Positions 42,614 to 52,125 of a stretch of DNA of 64,000 bases are shown one piece after another; within the stretch, counting starts at the first letter, position 1, and every line of letters starts with the position of its first letter. The translations under genes and the position numbers were made by a program. Source of the stretch: Gymnodinialimonas sp. 57CJ19 (lineage in GTDB: Bacteria > Pseudomonadota > Alphaproteobacteria > Rhodobacterales > Rhodobacteraceae); contig NZ_CP151587.1 in assembly GCF_038396845.1 (NCBI RefSeq), positions 1,772,001 through 1,836,000 on the forward strand. Reading direction: 5' to 3'. The notes beneath the pieces were generated by a model that worked only from the letters and a program-made list of their open reading frames with translations, was not told where the DNA came from and made no database searches.

Positions 42614-44067
42614 TTTTTGACGGTAGTCCTAATTGGACCGAACAGGGTGCAAACGGTGGCCTGGATCCCTTGGCAATGCTCGCCCCGATCGAGCGCCTTT
42701 ACACGGACCTTCTTCAAGGCGTCTCGTCTGTAACAGATCGAATCCGATACTATAGCTTCTACTGCTGGTGGGTTGCCCAGTTCCCGAACCGTTCACTAGA
42801 GCAGACACAGTCCGCATTTCGCCAGCACATCCGCGATGGTGAAGTCCTACTCGGACTGGCGAGCCTCTACGATCACGAAGAGCGCGGGTGGCTCAATGGC
42901 GTCGGTGGCGCGACGGCGATTTCAGAAGCGCTCAGTGCAGAGACTGAAATTGATCTGCGCGCCTTGGCAGACGACTATCTTCTCACCCCTGTCTACTACG
43001 CCGCGTATCGCAGCCAAATAACCGACATGGGACTTATGGTTAAAGCAGATAAGCATAGCGAGAGAGTGCCCACCGAACTCGGCAAAGCACTGGGGGATGC
43101 TTTCTTGGAGCAGGTTGGCAGCTTGCCGGCCGAGCTATTCTTCGAGTGCGCGGAGCGCGGAACCGTAACGAAGGACAAATTGGCTGCACTCGTCGCCTTT
43201 CGCTGTGAATACTTGGATGCGCAGGCTAACGATCCTGAGATATCTCTGCTACGACGTGCGCTGACTGGCCGAGATGGCACTGGTTCGCGAAGGAACACGT
43301 GCATCAAAATTCTTAGAACAGTCAAGACAGAGAAGCGCGAGCTGTCGGACTACGACCTGAGGTTTATCTGGCTTGAGACCGAGCCGGACCCGCGGGAGCG
43401 CACCTACAAGGAACACGTACAATGGCGGCATTATCAGCTGGCCGATGCCACCCGGATCGGGCTCGAGGCGCTGCTATATCATGCAACTGCTGTACTGGTC
43501 GAAAACGAAGGCGGCTTGTCACCTGTTCAATTGGCCAGTGCGATTGTGGCCGAGGTTCCTTATGATCGTAATTTCGAGACCTACCTCGTCGAACTCGCGG
43601 ATACTCTGGACGACTGCCGGACCTTGCAGGAATCTGCAATCGAGGGGAAAGCAGAACTTACCCCAATCCTGAGGCTTATCGCTCATCTATGGTTCAATTA
43701 CCGACATCTCCTAAGTGAGATGGCAGAGGTCTTCCCGCGACGCGGGTATTTCCATACAACACACACTGAGTTTGAATTTCTGGAAACGCTGCTGGAATTG
43801 CCGGCACGTGAGGCCATTGCGTCGCTAATCCTGCAGCGAGTCATCAGACGCCACATGGACGTCGCGAGCCGTAAACTTCGGACCCAGGGCAACTTTACAT
43901 TCCAGTTCGAATACGAAGAAGGCACATTGGCACCACGCCAAACCGGTCGTGTCGGTCCTTCTAGCCCACGGACAGGAACGATGATCCGCTTCCTCAGTGA
44001 GGTGGGGTTGCTTTCAAAAGCCGGCGTCACAGAGCTAGGCGAACAAGAACTGCTAGCTAACACATGA
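42604..44067 (+). CDS. Uncharacterised 487-aa protein of a PLD/HEPN-SNF2 operon
   Basis: I do not recognise the family. The protein is mostly helical in composition, with no signal peptide or membrane segment, so it is cytoplasmic. Notable stretches are the N-terminal GGLDPLAMLAPIERLYTDLL and the aromatic IRYYSFYCWWVAQFPNRS near residue 55, and a C-terminal basic helix ILQRVIRRHMDVASRKL. Its stop overlaps the start of the PLD-like gene by 4 bases, and its start overlaps the micro-ORF by 10. This strict coupling implies that it works in a complex with the PLD-like protein. Confidence 0.75.
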   Translation: MEVVFDGSPNWTEQGANGGLDPLAMLAPIERLYTDLLQGVSSVTDRIRYYSFYCWWVAQFPNRSLEQTQSAFRQHIRDGEVLLGLASLYDHEERGWLNGVGGATAISEALSAETEIDLRALADDYLLTPVYYAAYRSQITDMGLMVKADKHSERVPTELGKALGDAFLEQVGSLPAELFFECAERGTVTKDKLAALVAFRCEYLDAQANDPEISLLRRALTGRDGTGSRRNTCIKILRTVKTEKRELSDYDLRFIWLETEPDPRERTYKEHVQWRHYQLADATRIGLEALLYHATAVLVENEGGLSPVQLASAIVAEVPYDRNFETYLVELADTLDDCRTLQESAIEGKAELTPILRLIAHLWFNYRHLLSEMAEVFPRRGYFHTTHTEFEFLETLLELPAREAIASLILQRVIRRHMDVASRKLRTQGNFTFQFEYEEGTLAPRQTGRVGPSSPRTGTMIRFLSEVGLLSKAGVTELGEQELLANT

Positions 44068-46496
44068 AGTATCATCGCCACTTTCGGGAACGCGGCTTTC
44101 ATACCGCATTGTTGACTACCTACTCATTCGATCCAGTCGCGTTTCAGAACATAATGTTAACAACGCTGGCCGGTTATGGATCTCGGAACATCGGCATCCT
44201 TTGCGACACCGCGATGTTCAACCAGGCCGTCTTGGACATTGGCGTGCCGTCTTTGGCTGGTCGCAGCTACCACGTTGCCAAGCGCTCCATGCCAGCGGGC
44301 GCTTTCCACCCAAAGATTGTCCTCCAACTAGGTCGCACCGAGGGAAAGCTCCTGATCGGCTCCGCAAACCTAACAACGGCTGGCATCAGTGGCAATCTGG
44401 AGGCAGTTTCTGTAGTTCGCTACAATGAGGAGAGTTCTGCTACTGCTGGCATCTTCAAGGAGATCTTCGGGTATTTTACGCACCACTGCGACCCCACCGA
44501 CGAGGCGATGCGGGGGGTCCTGAAACGCGCGGAAAAACAGACGCCGTGGCTGCGTGATGCGTCATCCGAGGCTGTAGTCGAGATCGCGGACGGACAGCTA
44601 CTTGGGTTTCTGACGGAGGGTGCTCCCACGTACGCGGATCAGTTCGCTCGACTAATTGAGGGGGACAAGATCAAACGTTTGGTAATCGTGTCGCCATTTG
44701 TCGACCAGAAACTCACGGGCATCGCCAAGTTGCGTGGCTTGATTGGAGCCCAAAAGGTTGCGCTGATCCCTGACTTCTTGGAACAAGACTTCAGCCGTGA
44801 GACAGCCAAGGGAGCTTCTTGGCTCGACATTTTTTCACCAGAGCCACTTGGCATTGACCGCACTCGTCGATTGCATGCGAAAGTCATCGTAGCTGAAGGG
44901 GAAACCGCCGACTATGTTTTGACCGGCAGCTCGAATGCGAGCCTTCCCGGCTTGTTCGGCCGCGGGGATGAATTCGGGAACGCCGAGGCTGCTCTCTTCC
45001 GGACTTTTCCGGCGGGATCGGCGGTGTCCGCGATGCAGGTGAATCTCTCTGAATGCCTCGATACGCCATTTCCGGCCGACAAGTTCAAACTTCGGAGAGC
45101 TACGTCGATCGGTGTCTCTGATGACCGAAAACCCGTGGATGGCGGCAGCGTTGAAATGCGTCAAGGCGTGATGCGGTGGCGACCGCCCAGCCTCGACTTT
45201 GTAGCAAGCGAAGTACGCTTCCATAGCAGCAATGGACAGACGGTCGGAGAGGTGTCTGCCGAAAATATCCGCAATAGCTGGTTTCCTATTCCAGACGAAT
45301 GGAAAGGCAATCTGAAAGCTTTCCGATACGCCACCGTGCTAATAGCTCCCGGTAGCGTTTCTGTGCCGATGCCGATCGCATTTCTCGAAGAGATCTCCAA
45401 GAATTCTCGGCCGCCGCAGTCTAGAGGCCTGGCAAACGTCTTGGAGGATATAGAGGGCGCGCAGGGCATTGAGGAGCTCTATGAGAAGGTCGCTGCGCTC
45501 TCTGTGCTCAATTTCACCGAAATGGAAGAAGCCGATAAGAAGAAGCGCTTTCGCGGTGGCCCTGTGGAGCCAAAAGAAAAGGGTCAGAACAAGGATGAGA
45601 TTCTTGGGGGTGATAGCGAAGAGTTCTTCGCCGTGGCCGCCGAGGACGTCGATGACGAAGGGAACGGACCAGATCGCGCTGCTATCCTCGAAGGGATCCG
45701 ATTGCAGCTCAACTGCTCAACCGGGGCAATGCTCTTCCGGGCACAGGAAGCCGCGGCCGAGTTGGCAGCGCTTGACCAAGATATCTCGTCTGAGGAGGAA
45801 AAGAACGAGATGAACGCAAATGATCTGCTTTCTTCGGAGGACGACAACGCAAACCAGAACGACCACGGCGACACGGAGAATGGGAATGAGCCGGGAAAAT
45901 CTAGCAAGAAGGTCTTGAAATCACGCGTGCAACAGCGCAATGCCTTGGCGCCCTTCGTAGACGATCTGGTCAAACGTGAGGCGGATCTACGGAGTGTCAT
46001 CACCCTGCGGGGGACGTCTGTCGAGATGCCGCTTGATCACTGCATACTATTTGAGTTGGTCGTCCAAATGATACTACGCACGGCTGCGCTGGGGCCTTCA
46101 GAGGAAGCCACAGCGGATTTCCCGTTCCCGCCGCGGTCGAAAGAAAACCACCGTGGTTGGGTAGTACTACTTGCGAAATGCGTCCGTTCCCACGCAGCTT
46201 ATTGGGGAAACCGCGACTTGCTGGCCTCAGATCTTGAAGATCACCAGATCTCGGCACTGGCGACGCTCGCTGCAACGATCCAAGTGCTCATTCCTGCTAT
46301 GACGAGTTATAAATTTGACAAAAAACTAGTGATCGAACGGGTATCTACCCCGGCTATCCGTTTTCAAAAGTGTCTAGAGACCAGCATGACAACCGGATCG
46401 CCAACAGATATTCTTTTTCAACAGATGCTTTCTGCCCTTGAAGAACATCAGGTGTTCAAGCGAATTGCCGAGGCAGGGAATTCTTTAATTAATTAG
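44064..46496 (+). CDS. PLD-like (phospholipase D/nuclease fold) protein, 810 aa
   Basis: A large cytoplasmic protein whose first about 310 residues form a two-repeat PLD-type unit. Repeat 1 has H82xK84 in AFHPKIVLQL and IGSANLT (98-104). Repeat 2 has H271xK273 in LHAKVIVAEGE and TGSSNAS (287-293). The Asp of the classical HKD motif is missing in repeat 1 and Glu in repeat 2, as in nuclease-like variants. A C-terminal half contains a very acidic linker (about residues 575-615, NEMNANDLLSSEDDNANQND). Expected activity is phosphodiesterase/nuclease. It is coupled to the 487-residue gene and followed by a HEPN-SNF2 gene. Confidence 0.82.
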   Translation: MKYHRHFRERGFHTALLTTYSFDPVAFQNIMLTTLAGYGSRNIGILCDTAMFNQAVLDIGVPSLAGRSYHVAKRSMPAGAFHPKIVLQLGRTEGKLLIGSANLTTAGISGNLEAVSVVRYNEESSATAGIFKEIFGYFTHHCDPTDEAMRGVLKRAEKQTPWLRDASSEAVVEIADGQLLGFLTEGAPTYADQFARLIEGDKIKRLVIVSPFVDQKLTGIAKLRGLIGAQKVALIPDFLEQDFSRETAKGASWLDIFSPEPLGIDRTRRLHAKVIVAEGETADYVLTGSSNASLPGLFGRGDEFGNAEAALFRTFPAGSAVSAMQVNLSECLDTPFPADKFKLRRATSIGVSDDRKPVDGGSVEMRQGVMRWRPPSLDFVASEVRFHSSNGQTVGEVSAENIRNSWFPIPDEWKGNLKAFRYATVLIAPGSVSVPMPIAFLEEISKNSRPPQSRGLANVLEDIEGAQGIEELYEKVAALSVLNFTEMEEADKKKRFRGGPVEPKEKGQNKDEILGGDSEEFFAVAAEDVDDEGNGPDRAAILEGIRLQLNCSTGAMLFRAQEAAAELAALDQDISSEEEKNEMNANDLLSSEDDNANQNDHGDTENGNEPGKSSKKVLKSRVQQRNALAPFVDDLVKREADLRSVITLRGTSVEMPLDHCILFELVVQMILRTAALGPSEEATADFPFPPRSKENHRGWVVLLAKCVRSHAAYWGNRDLLASDLEDHQISALATLAATIQVLIPAMTSYKFDKKLVIERVSTPAIRFQKCLETSMTTGSPTDILFQQMLSALEEHQVFKRIAEAGNSLIN

Positions 46497-46704
46497 GTTT
46501 ACGGAAATCCATGAGCCTATCTTGAGTGTGCCAGCGCGCTTGAAAGTGCAGAATAAAGATACGGAGTTGGAGTATGCAGCTTTGGATCGCCCAGCATTTC
46601 GTGCTGACCGGCGCCGAGACAGTTTAAGTTTCAAAGCCGCTTCGATAGGATCATCTGTGACCGACACTGGGCGATTTCGGCAAAGGCTTTTGGATTAGAC
46701 AACT

Positions 46705-47779
46705 ATGATGATGAATAATGAACTGAGGATAGCGGCGTCTGATCTTGCGAATTTCCTGCAAGAAGAGCTCCCTAATCTCTCAGATGAATGGTGGAAAAAA
46801 CATGTTGTCGACCGACTGAGCTTCCAGCAGCAGAGGATAGTTGACGAGGAAAAAATCTCCTCATTGCGCGAACTTGATCTTGCGGCTTTGTTGCGCGTGC
46901 TTGACCAGAATTGGTACGATCTTTCAAATAATCTTGCTTTCCCTCGAGAAGCCAGGAACTGGGTAAAAGAACTTCAAACGGTCCGAAACAAGTGGGCGCA
47001 CTTAGCTGCTGAAGGGGCACCGGCGAGTGAGGTCTATCGCGACGCTGATACTCTAGGAAGGTTTCTTGCTCTGATCGACGCGGAACGTTCATCGATCGAG
47101 GCCGTTCAAGTTGTCAAAGATTCTGCTCTGGAAGTGATGGCCAATCAGAAAGCCGCTGAATCAGCGCCCGTGGATACGTCTGCGAACAAGATTCCTGAGA
47201 AGCCCGCTCTGGGACCTACCCACTTGTTCAACGTGGGTGACGTTGTCACACTCCGTTCCGACAAGAACGTCCAGCTTCCTGTACTTGAGGTCATCACCGG
47301 TGGTCCTGAAGTTCGGTACTGCGTCTTTCAGGATGGGGCGAAGGCGACCTATTACGAAAGTCAATTGCAGGCGGTCGCCGCTGAAGTCTCCAATCGACCC
47401 TCGATCTCTATTGATGAGTTTCGGGCGCGATTGACGGCGCTGCACCTGCTTTCGCCGTCAACCGCCAACCTTTTCTCTCTTCGCTCGGGTAGGGTCAACT
47501 TCGTTCCCTACCAGTACCGGCCCGTTCTCAAACTAATTAAGTCCGACCGACCCCGTCTGCTCGTCGCCGACGAGGTCGGCGTCGGTAAAACCATCGAAGC
47601 CGGTATAGTGCTGAAAGAGCTTCGCGCGCGGATGGACATCTCCTCCGTGCTTGTCATTTGTCCGAAGGCGCTGGTCGCCGAACGCAAATGGCAAGCAGAG
47701 ATGAAGCGTTTCGACGAGAACTTCACACATCTCGACGGGCCGCTCTTTCGTCATTGTTTGCGCGAGACTGACTTGGAAG
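46705..47779 (+). pseudogene. Swt1-type HEPN plus SNF2 helicase protein, 3'-truncated by IS6
   Basis: About 358 residues remain. The N-terminal part (residues about 20-130) looks like a Swt1-family HEPN domain with the RNase motif Rx4H in TVRNKWAHLA (R94, H99). Then come an SH3-like barrel (VGDVVTLRSDKNVQLPVLEV) and the start of an SNF2/DEAD helicase: FVPYQYRPVLKLI, Walker A LLVADEVGVGKTIEAG near residue 290, and motif Ia SVLVICPKALVAERKW. IS6 copy E begins at 47780 and removes motifs II-VI. The 208-base gap after the PLD gene shows no other gene. Confidence 0.82.
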
Positions 47780-48594
47780 GGTATTGTCATAGGAAACCGG
47801 CTTGAGCGGGGCAGGGCGGTTTCGTAGCGTCGTCGGATGACCAAACGCAGCCCATTTCGCTATTTCAAAACGAACCCTGAGATTATTCGGTTGGCCGTGA
47901 TGTACTACGTTCGTTTTCCGCTCTCGCTTCGCAACGTGGAAGACTTGCTCCATGAACGGGGCATCGATGTCAGTCATGAAACGATCCGATATTGGTGGCA
48001 GAGGTTCGGGCCGATGTTTGCATCAGAAATCCGAAAGCGCCGGAGCCAGGGTCTGAAATCAAGCCGCTGGCGTTGGCACCTGGACGAAGTATTCGTTCGG
48101 ATAAATGGTAAGCAACACTACCTTTGGCGCGCTGTGGATCATGAAGGCGAAGTCCTGGAAAGTTACGTCACTAAGAAGCGTGACAAGAAGGCGGCACTGA
48201 AATTCCTAAGAAAAGCGTTGCGTAAGCACGGTAACCCCGAAGCTTTAGTGACCGATAAACTCCGATCTTACGGAGCGGCTCTTAAAGATCTAGGCGGCGC
48301 AGACCGGCAGGAAACCGGCCGGTGGATCAACAATCGAGCGGAGAATTCACACTTACCTTTCCGACGAAGAGAGCGTGCGATGCTTAGGTTCCGACGGATG
48401 CGAAGTTTGCAGAAATTCGCATCCGTCCATGCCTCTGTCAGCAACCATTTCAACCAGGAACGACACCTCTATTCCCGAGACAACTTCAAGCTCAACCGAA
48501 CCGCTGCACTGTCCGAGTGGCGCTCTCTTTGTGCTGATTAAGCGGCAGGTCTACTGTCCTAGCTGAGACTGGTTCGAATTAGTCTGACAGCACC
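47780..48594 (+). mobile_element. IS6-family insertion sequence, copy E (complete)
   Basis: An 815-bp element with left end GGTATTGTCATAG and right end GTCTGACAGCACC. It truncates the HEPN-SNF2 gene on its left and abuts partial copy F on its right, with no target duplication. The left end differs from the other copies at two positions. Confidence 0.92.
47837..48541 (+). CDS. IS6-family transposase (copy E)
   Basis: A 234-residue intact DDE transposase (HLDEVFVRI, VTDKLRSYG, NRAENSHLP). It shares the WWQRFGPMFASEI variant with copy A, whereas copies C and D have WWLK, so E and A are closer relatives. Confidence 0.93.
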   Translation: MTKRSPFRYFKTNPEIIRLAVMYYVRFPLSLRNVEDLLHERGIDVSHETIRYWWQRFGPMFASEIRKRRSQGLKSSRWRWHLDEVFVRINGKQHYLWRAVDHEGEVLESYVTKKRDKKAALKFLRKALRKHGNPEALVTDKLRSYGAALKDLGGADRQETGRWINNRAENSHLPFRRRERAMLRFRRMRSLQKFASVHASVSNHFNQERHLYSRDNFKLNRTAALSEWRSLCAD

Positions 48595-49002
48595 GAAAGC
48601 TGCATCGAAATTCCTCGAGAAAGCAATGCGCAAGCACGGTCAGCCTGAGGTCATCGTGACGGACAGGCTGCGATCCTACGGCGCTGCCCTGAAGGAAATC
48701 GGAGCCGGCGAGCGGCAGGAAACTGGTCGCTGGCTCAATAATCGAGCCGAGAATTCACACCTGCCATTCCGACGACGAGAGCGGGCAATGCTTCGCTTCC
48801 GGCGGATGCGATGTCTTCAGAAATTTGCCGCCGTTCACGCCTCTGTCTCGAACCATTTCAACCAAGAACGCAGCCTCTCAAGCAGACCCCTCTTCAAAGC
48901 CAACCGCGCCGCCGCTCTCGCCGAGTGGCGGGGTCTCTGCGCGGCATAAGAGACAGCTATACTGTCTTTGGTGAGACCGGTTCGAATTAGTCTGACAGCA
49001 CC
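48595..49002 (+). mobile_element. IS6-family copy F, 5'-truncated
   Basis: Only the last half of an IS6 copy remains, from KAASKFLEKAMRKHG to the stop at 48949 and the right end GTCTGACAGCACC at 49002. Its first half has been replaced by copy E, which ends exactly where F begins. The right end lies one base before the stop codon of the ornithine cyclodeaminase gene. Confidence 0.92.
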
Positions 49003-49003
49003 C

Positions 49004-50059
49004 TCAGGACGGCTTGGCGCGCGTGAGCATGCCGAACAGATCGCGCGGATCGTCGGGGTCGGCGATGATGTCGAGCTCCTGAAAGTACGGATGGTCGTGC
49101 AGCTTGTCGCGCAGGTAACGCAGGGCCGAGAAATCCTCGATCGCGAAGCCGACACCGTCAAACAACGTGATCTGGCGATCATTCACGCGACCCGGCGCCG
49201 TGCCGGTAATGACCTGCCACATCTCGGACACCGGGAAGTCTTCGGGCATTTGCTGGATTTCACCTTCAACCCGTGTCTGCGGCGGGTATTCCACGAAGAC
49301 GTCGGCGCGGGTCAGGATATCGCGATGCAGTTCGGTCTTGCCGGGGCAATCGCCGCCGATGGCGTTGATGTGTTGGCCGTCGCCCACGAGGTTGTCGGTC
49401 AGGATCGTGGCATATTGCTTGTCGGCGGTGCAGGTGGTGATGATCTGCGCGCCTTCCACGGCGTCCTCAGCCGTGGTGCAGGGGATCAGGGTGAAGCCCT
49501 TTCCTTCCAGATTGCGCACAGCCTTTGCTGTCGCCGCCGGGTCGATGTCATACATTCGCAGCGTGTCCACGCCGCAGATCGCCCGCATTGCCAGCGCCTG
49601 GAACTCGGACTGCGCGCCGTTGCCGATCAGCGCCATGGTCTTGCTGTCCTTGGGCGCGAGGTGACTGGCCACCATGGCGGAGGTCGCCGCCGTGCGCAGG
49701 GCTGTCAGCAGGGTCATCTCGGTCAGCAGCTCCGGGTAGCCGGTATCGACGCGCGCCAGAAGGCCAAACGCCGTGACCGTTTGCAGCCCGGCCTTGGTGT
49801 TGCTGGGGTGGCCGTTGACGTACTTGAAGCCGTAGTCTTCCCCGTCGGAGGTCGGCATCAGCTCAATCACGCCCTCGGCCGAGTGGCTTGCCACGCGGGG
49901 GGTCTTGTCGAATTCCTCCCAACGGCGGAAATCGTCCTCGATATAGCGGGCGAGGTCCTTGAGCATTGTTTCGATGCCGATGTCATGGACCAGTTTCATC
50001 ATGTTCTCGACACTGACGAAACGGATGAAGGCGAGTTCGGACGGGAGGGGGGCTGTCAT
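49004..50059 (-). CDS. ocd: Ornithine cyclodeaminase
   Basis: A 351-residue enzyme of the ornithine cyclodeaminase/mu-crystallin family. Substrate region GFKYVNGHPSNTKAG, NAD loop MALIGNGAQSEFQALA and the C-terminal GGDCPGKTELHRD all match ornithine cyclodeaminase of Agrobacterium type. It turns L-ornithine into L-proline and ammonia in the cytoplasm. It is the last gene of a ten-gene minus-strand operon, 10 bases after arginase. IS6 copy F begins right behind its stop codon. Confidence 0.93.
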   Translation of the reverse strand: MTAPLPSELAFIRFVSVENMMKLVHDIGIETMLKDLARYIEDDFRRWEEFDKTPRVASHSAEGVIELMPTSDGEDYGFKYVNGHPSNTKAGLQTVTAFGLLARVDTGYPELLTEMTLLTALRTAATSAMVASHLAPKDSKTMALIGNGAQSEFQALAMRAICGVDTLRMYDIDPAATAKAVRNLEGKGFTLIPCTTAEDAVEGAQIITTCTADKQYATILTDNLVGDGQHINAIGGDCPGKTELHRDILTRADVFVEYPPQTRVEGEIQQMPEDFPVSEMWQVITGTAPGRVNDRQITLFDGVGFAIEDFSALRYLRDKLHDHPYFQELDIIADPDDPRDLFGMLTRAKPS

Positions 50060-50069
50060 ATCAGGGACC

Positions 50070-50996
50070 TCAGGAATGGCTATTGGTACGGCGGTCGAAT
50101 ACGCGACGCCCGAAGAGCGAGGCGGTCAGATCGACCATAAGGTTGGCAGTGCGGCCCCGGTCATCAAGGAAGGGGTTCAACTCCACCAGATCAAGAGAGG
50201 TGACGTGTCCGCTGTCGTGCAACATCTCCATCACCAGATGCGCTTCGCGGAAGGTGGCACCGCCAGGCACCGTGGTGCCCACGGCAGGCGCGATGGATGG
50301 GTCAAGGAAATCCACGTCCAGCGAGACATGCAGCAAGCCGCCCGCTTGCTCGACCTTTGCAAGGAATTCCGACAGCGGGGCGGCTATGCCGTGCTCGTCG
50401 ATCTGGCGCATGTCGATGGCGGTCATGCCTGATTGCGTGATGAATGCCCGCTCTGGCGCATCGACAGAGCGCAAGCCGATGAAACACACATTTTCGGGCG
50501 GCACGGCGGCTTTCAGCGGTGGGAAACCGTCGAAATCGCCCTGTCCGGTGACATAGGCGATCGGGGTGCCATGCAGGTTGCCGGAAGTGGTGGAACTGGG
50601 CGTGTTGATATCGGGATGCGCATCCAGCCACAGGACGAACAATGGGCGGTTCTGGTCCGCTGCATGGGCCGCAACACCCGCAACTGTGCCCAAGGACAAC
50701 GCGTGATCACCGCCCATGAAGATCGGGAAGCCATCGCCTATGGCGGACTCTGCCGCCTCGGCCAGGATGCGGGTCCACTCGATGGTCTCCGAGTGGGCAT
50801 GAACCGCACCCTCGGGGGCATTGGCGACCCACGCCGGTCCGGGCAGGTTGCCCCGGTCGATCGTTGCCCAACCAAGATCCGCCAAGGTCTCGGCCAGCCC
50901 GGCGGTGCGATAGGCATCCGGCCCCATGATGCAGCCCCGGCGGCGTTTGCCGCAATCCATGCCAGCGCCGATCAGAATACAGGTTTGCGTGCTCAT
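50070..50996 (-). CDS. Arginase
   Basis: A 308-residue ureohydrolase. The Mn-binding motifs are complete: [23 protein letters not shown] and [13 protein letters not shown]. The [11 protein letters not shown] segment and PGG...E end are typical of arginases rather than agmatinases. It cleaves arginine into urea and ornithine, feeding the ornithine cyclodeaminase that follows. ATG 50996 overlaps the RidA stop as ATGA, which supports this start. Confidence 0.92.
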   Translation of the reverse strand: MSTQTCILIGAGMDCGKRRRGCIMGPDAYRTAGLAETLADLGWATIDRGNLPGPAWVANAPEGAVHAHSETIEWTRILAEAAESAIGDGFPIFMGGDHALSLGTVAGVAAHAADQNRPLFVLWLDAHPDINTPSSTTSGNLHGTPIAYVTGQGDFDGFPPLKAAVPPENVCFIGLRSVDAPERAFITQSGMTAIDMRQIDEHGIAAPLSEFLAKVEQAGGLLHVSLDVDFLDPSIAPAVGTTVPGGATFREAHLVMEMLHDSGHVTSLDLVELNPFLDDRGRTANLMVDLTASLFGRRVFDRRTNSHS

Positions 50997-51361
50997 AGCG
51001 TTTCTTGCTCCTTTATTGCCGCCGTGACGATGATCTCGACCAACAGGTCGGACCCCGCCAGGCGCGCTTCGCCACAGGCCCGTGCCGGGGCGTGACCCTT
51101 TGGCACCCAAGCGTCCCAGACTTTGTTCATTTCATCGAAATCGGCCATGTGGGCCAGCCAAATCGTCGCTTGCAGAATATGCGCCTTCGAGGATCCGGCT
51201 TCGTCCAACAGCGCATTCACACGCGCAAGGCAATCGCGGGTCTGCTCGGTCACGCTGGCACCGCTGCCAACCTGCCCACAGAGATACACAGTCCGGTTGT
51301 GGGTGACGATCCGGCTCATCCTTGCGTTCGTGTGTTTACGCTCGATCACGGGGGGCTCCAT
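50993..51361 (-). CDS. RidA family (Rid/YjgF) protein
   Basis: A 122-residue RidA-like protein ([46 protein letters not shown]). The catalytic Arg is in PARACGEA. RidA proteins hydrolyse reactive imines/enamines. Here it would clear imine products of the opine oxidase or of ornithine cyclodeaminase. It lies 2 bases after the permease gene and overlaps arginase by 4. Confidence 0.9.
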   Translation of the reverse strand: MEPPVIERKHTNARMSRIVTHNRTVYLCGQVGSGASVTEQTRDCLARVNALLDEAGSSKAHILQATIWLAHMADFDEMNKVWDAWVPKGHAPARACGEARLAGSDLLVEIIVTAAIKEQETL

Positions 51362-51363
51362 TC

Positions 51364-52122
51364 TTATCTGTTTGCATCCGGCACGACCGGTAGGGTTGCC
51401 TCGGTTTCGCGGCGGGTCAGATGCCGCAGGTAGCGCCGCTCAATCCAGCGGAAGACTTGGGTGATCGCCAAGACGATCAGGAAATAAAGCAGGGCTGCGG
51501 TGATGAAGCCCTCATAGGCCAGATAAAACCGCCCGTTCAGCCAGCGCCCGACACCCAGGATATCCTGCAACGTGATCGTGCTGGCCACGACCGAGCCGTG
51601 CAACATGAAGATGACCTCGTTCGAATAGGCGGGGATTGCGCGCCGAAAGGCTGACGGCAGGATGATGCGCCGCATCCGAGAGCGGTACGAGTGGCCCGTC
51701 GCGATGGCTGCTTCGACCTCACCTTTGGGGGTGTCGGCGATGGCGCCGCGCAACAGTTCGGTGGTGTACGCCGAGGTGTTCAGGGTGAACGCGATCAACG
51801 CGCACCACCAGGCTGACGACAGGATCGGGTCCCAAAGCCAGCTTTCGCGGATTACCTCGAACTGTCCCAGTCCGAAGTAGATCAGGTAGACCTGCACCAA
51901 CAGCGGCGTGCCGCGCAGAACATAGGTGTAGCCCCAGACGATCGGGTTGAAGATCGGATGCTTCGATGCCCGTGCAATTGCCAAGGGGATGGCCAACAAA
52001 CCGCCGAATACAAGCGCCAGAACCGTCAGGTTCAGCGTCATCCAGACACCGTACAGGAACCTGTCGAAGTTCTCGGCGATCAGGGCAATATCGAGGGGGA
52101 TATAAGAGAGGATTTGTTCCAT
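51364..52122 (-). CDS. Amino-acid-type ABC transporter permease (HisM/OccM-like)
   Basis: A 252-residue inner-membrane protein with about five membrane segments and the EAA loop around [20 protein letters not shown] then [16 protein letters not shown]. This is the polar amino-acid permease class. It pairs with the permease gene 3 bases upstream to form the channel of an opine/basic amino-acid importer. Confidence 0.92.
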   Translation of the reverse strand: MEQILSYIPLDIALIAENFDRFLYGVWMTLNLTVLALVFGGLLAIPLAIARASKHPIFNPIVWGYTYVLRGTPLLVQVYLIYFGLGQFEVIRESWLWDPILSSAWWCALIAFTLNTSAYTTELLRGAIADTPKGEVEAAIATGHSYRSRMRRIILPSAFRRAIPAYSNEVIFMLHGSVVASTITLQDILGVGRWLNGRFYLAYEGFITAALLYFLIVLAITQVFRWIERRYLRHLTRRETEATLPVVPDANR

Positions 52123-52125
52123 GGC

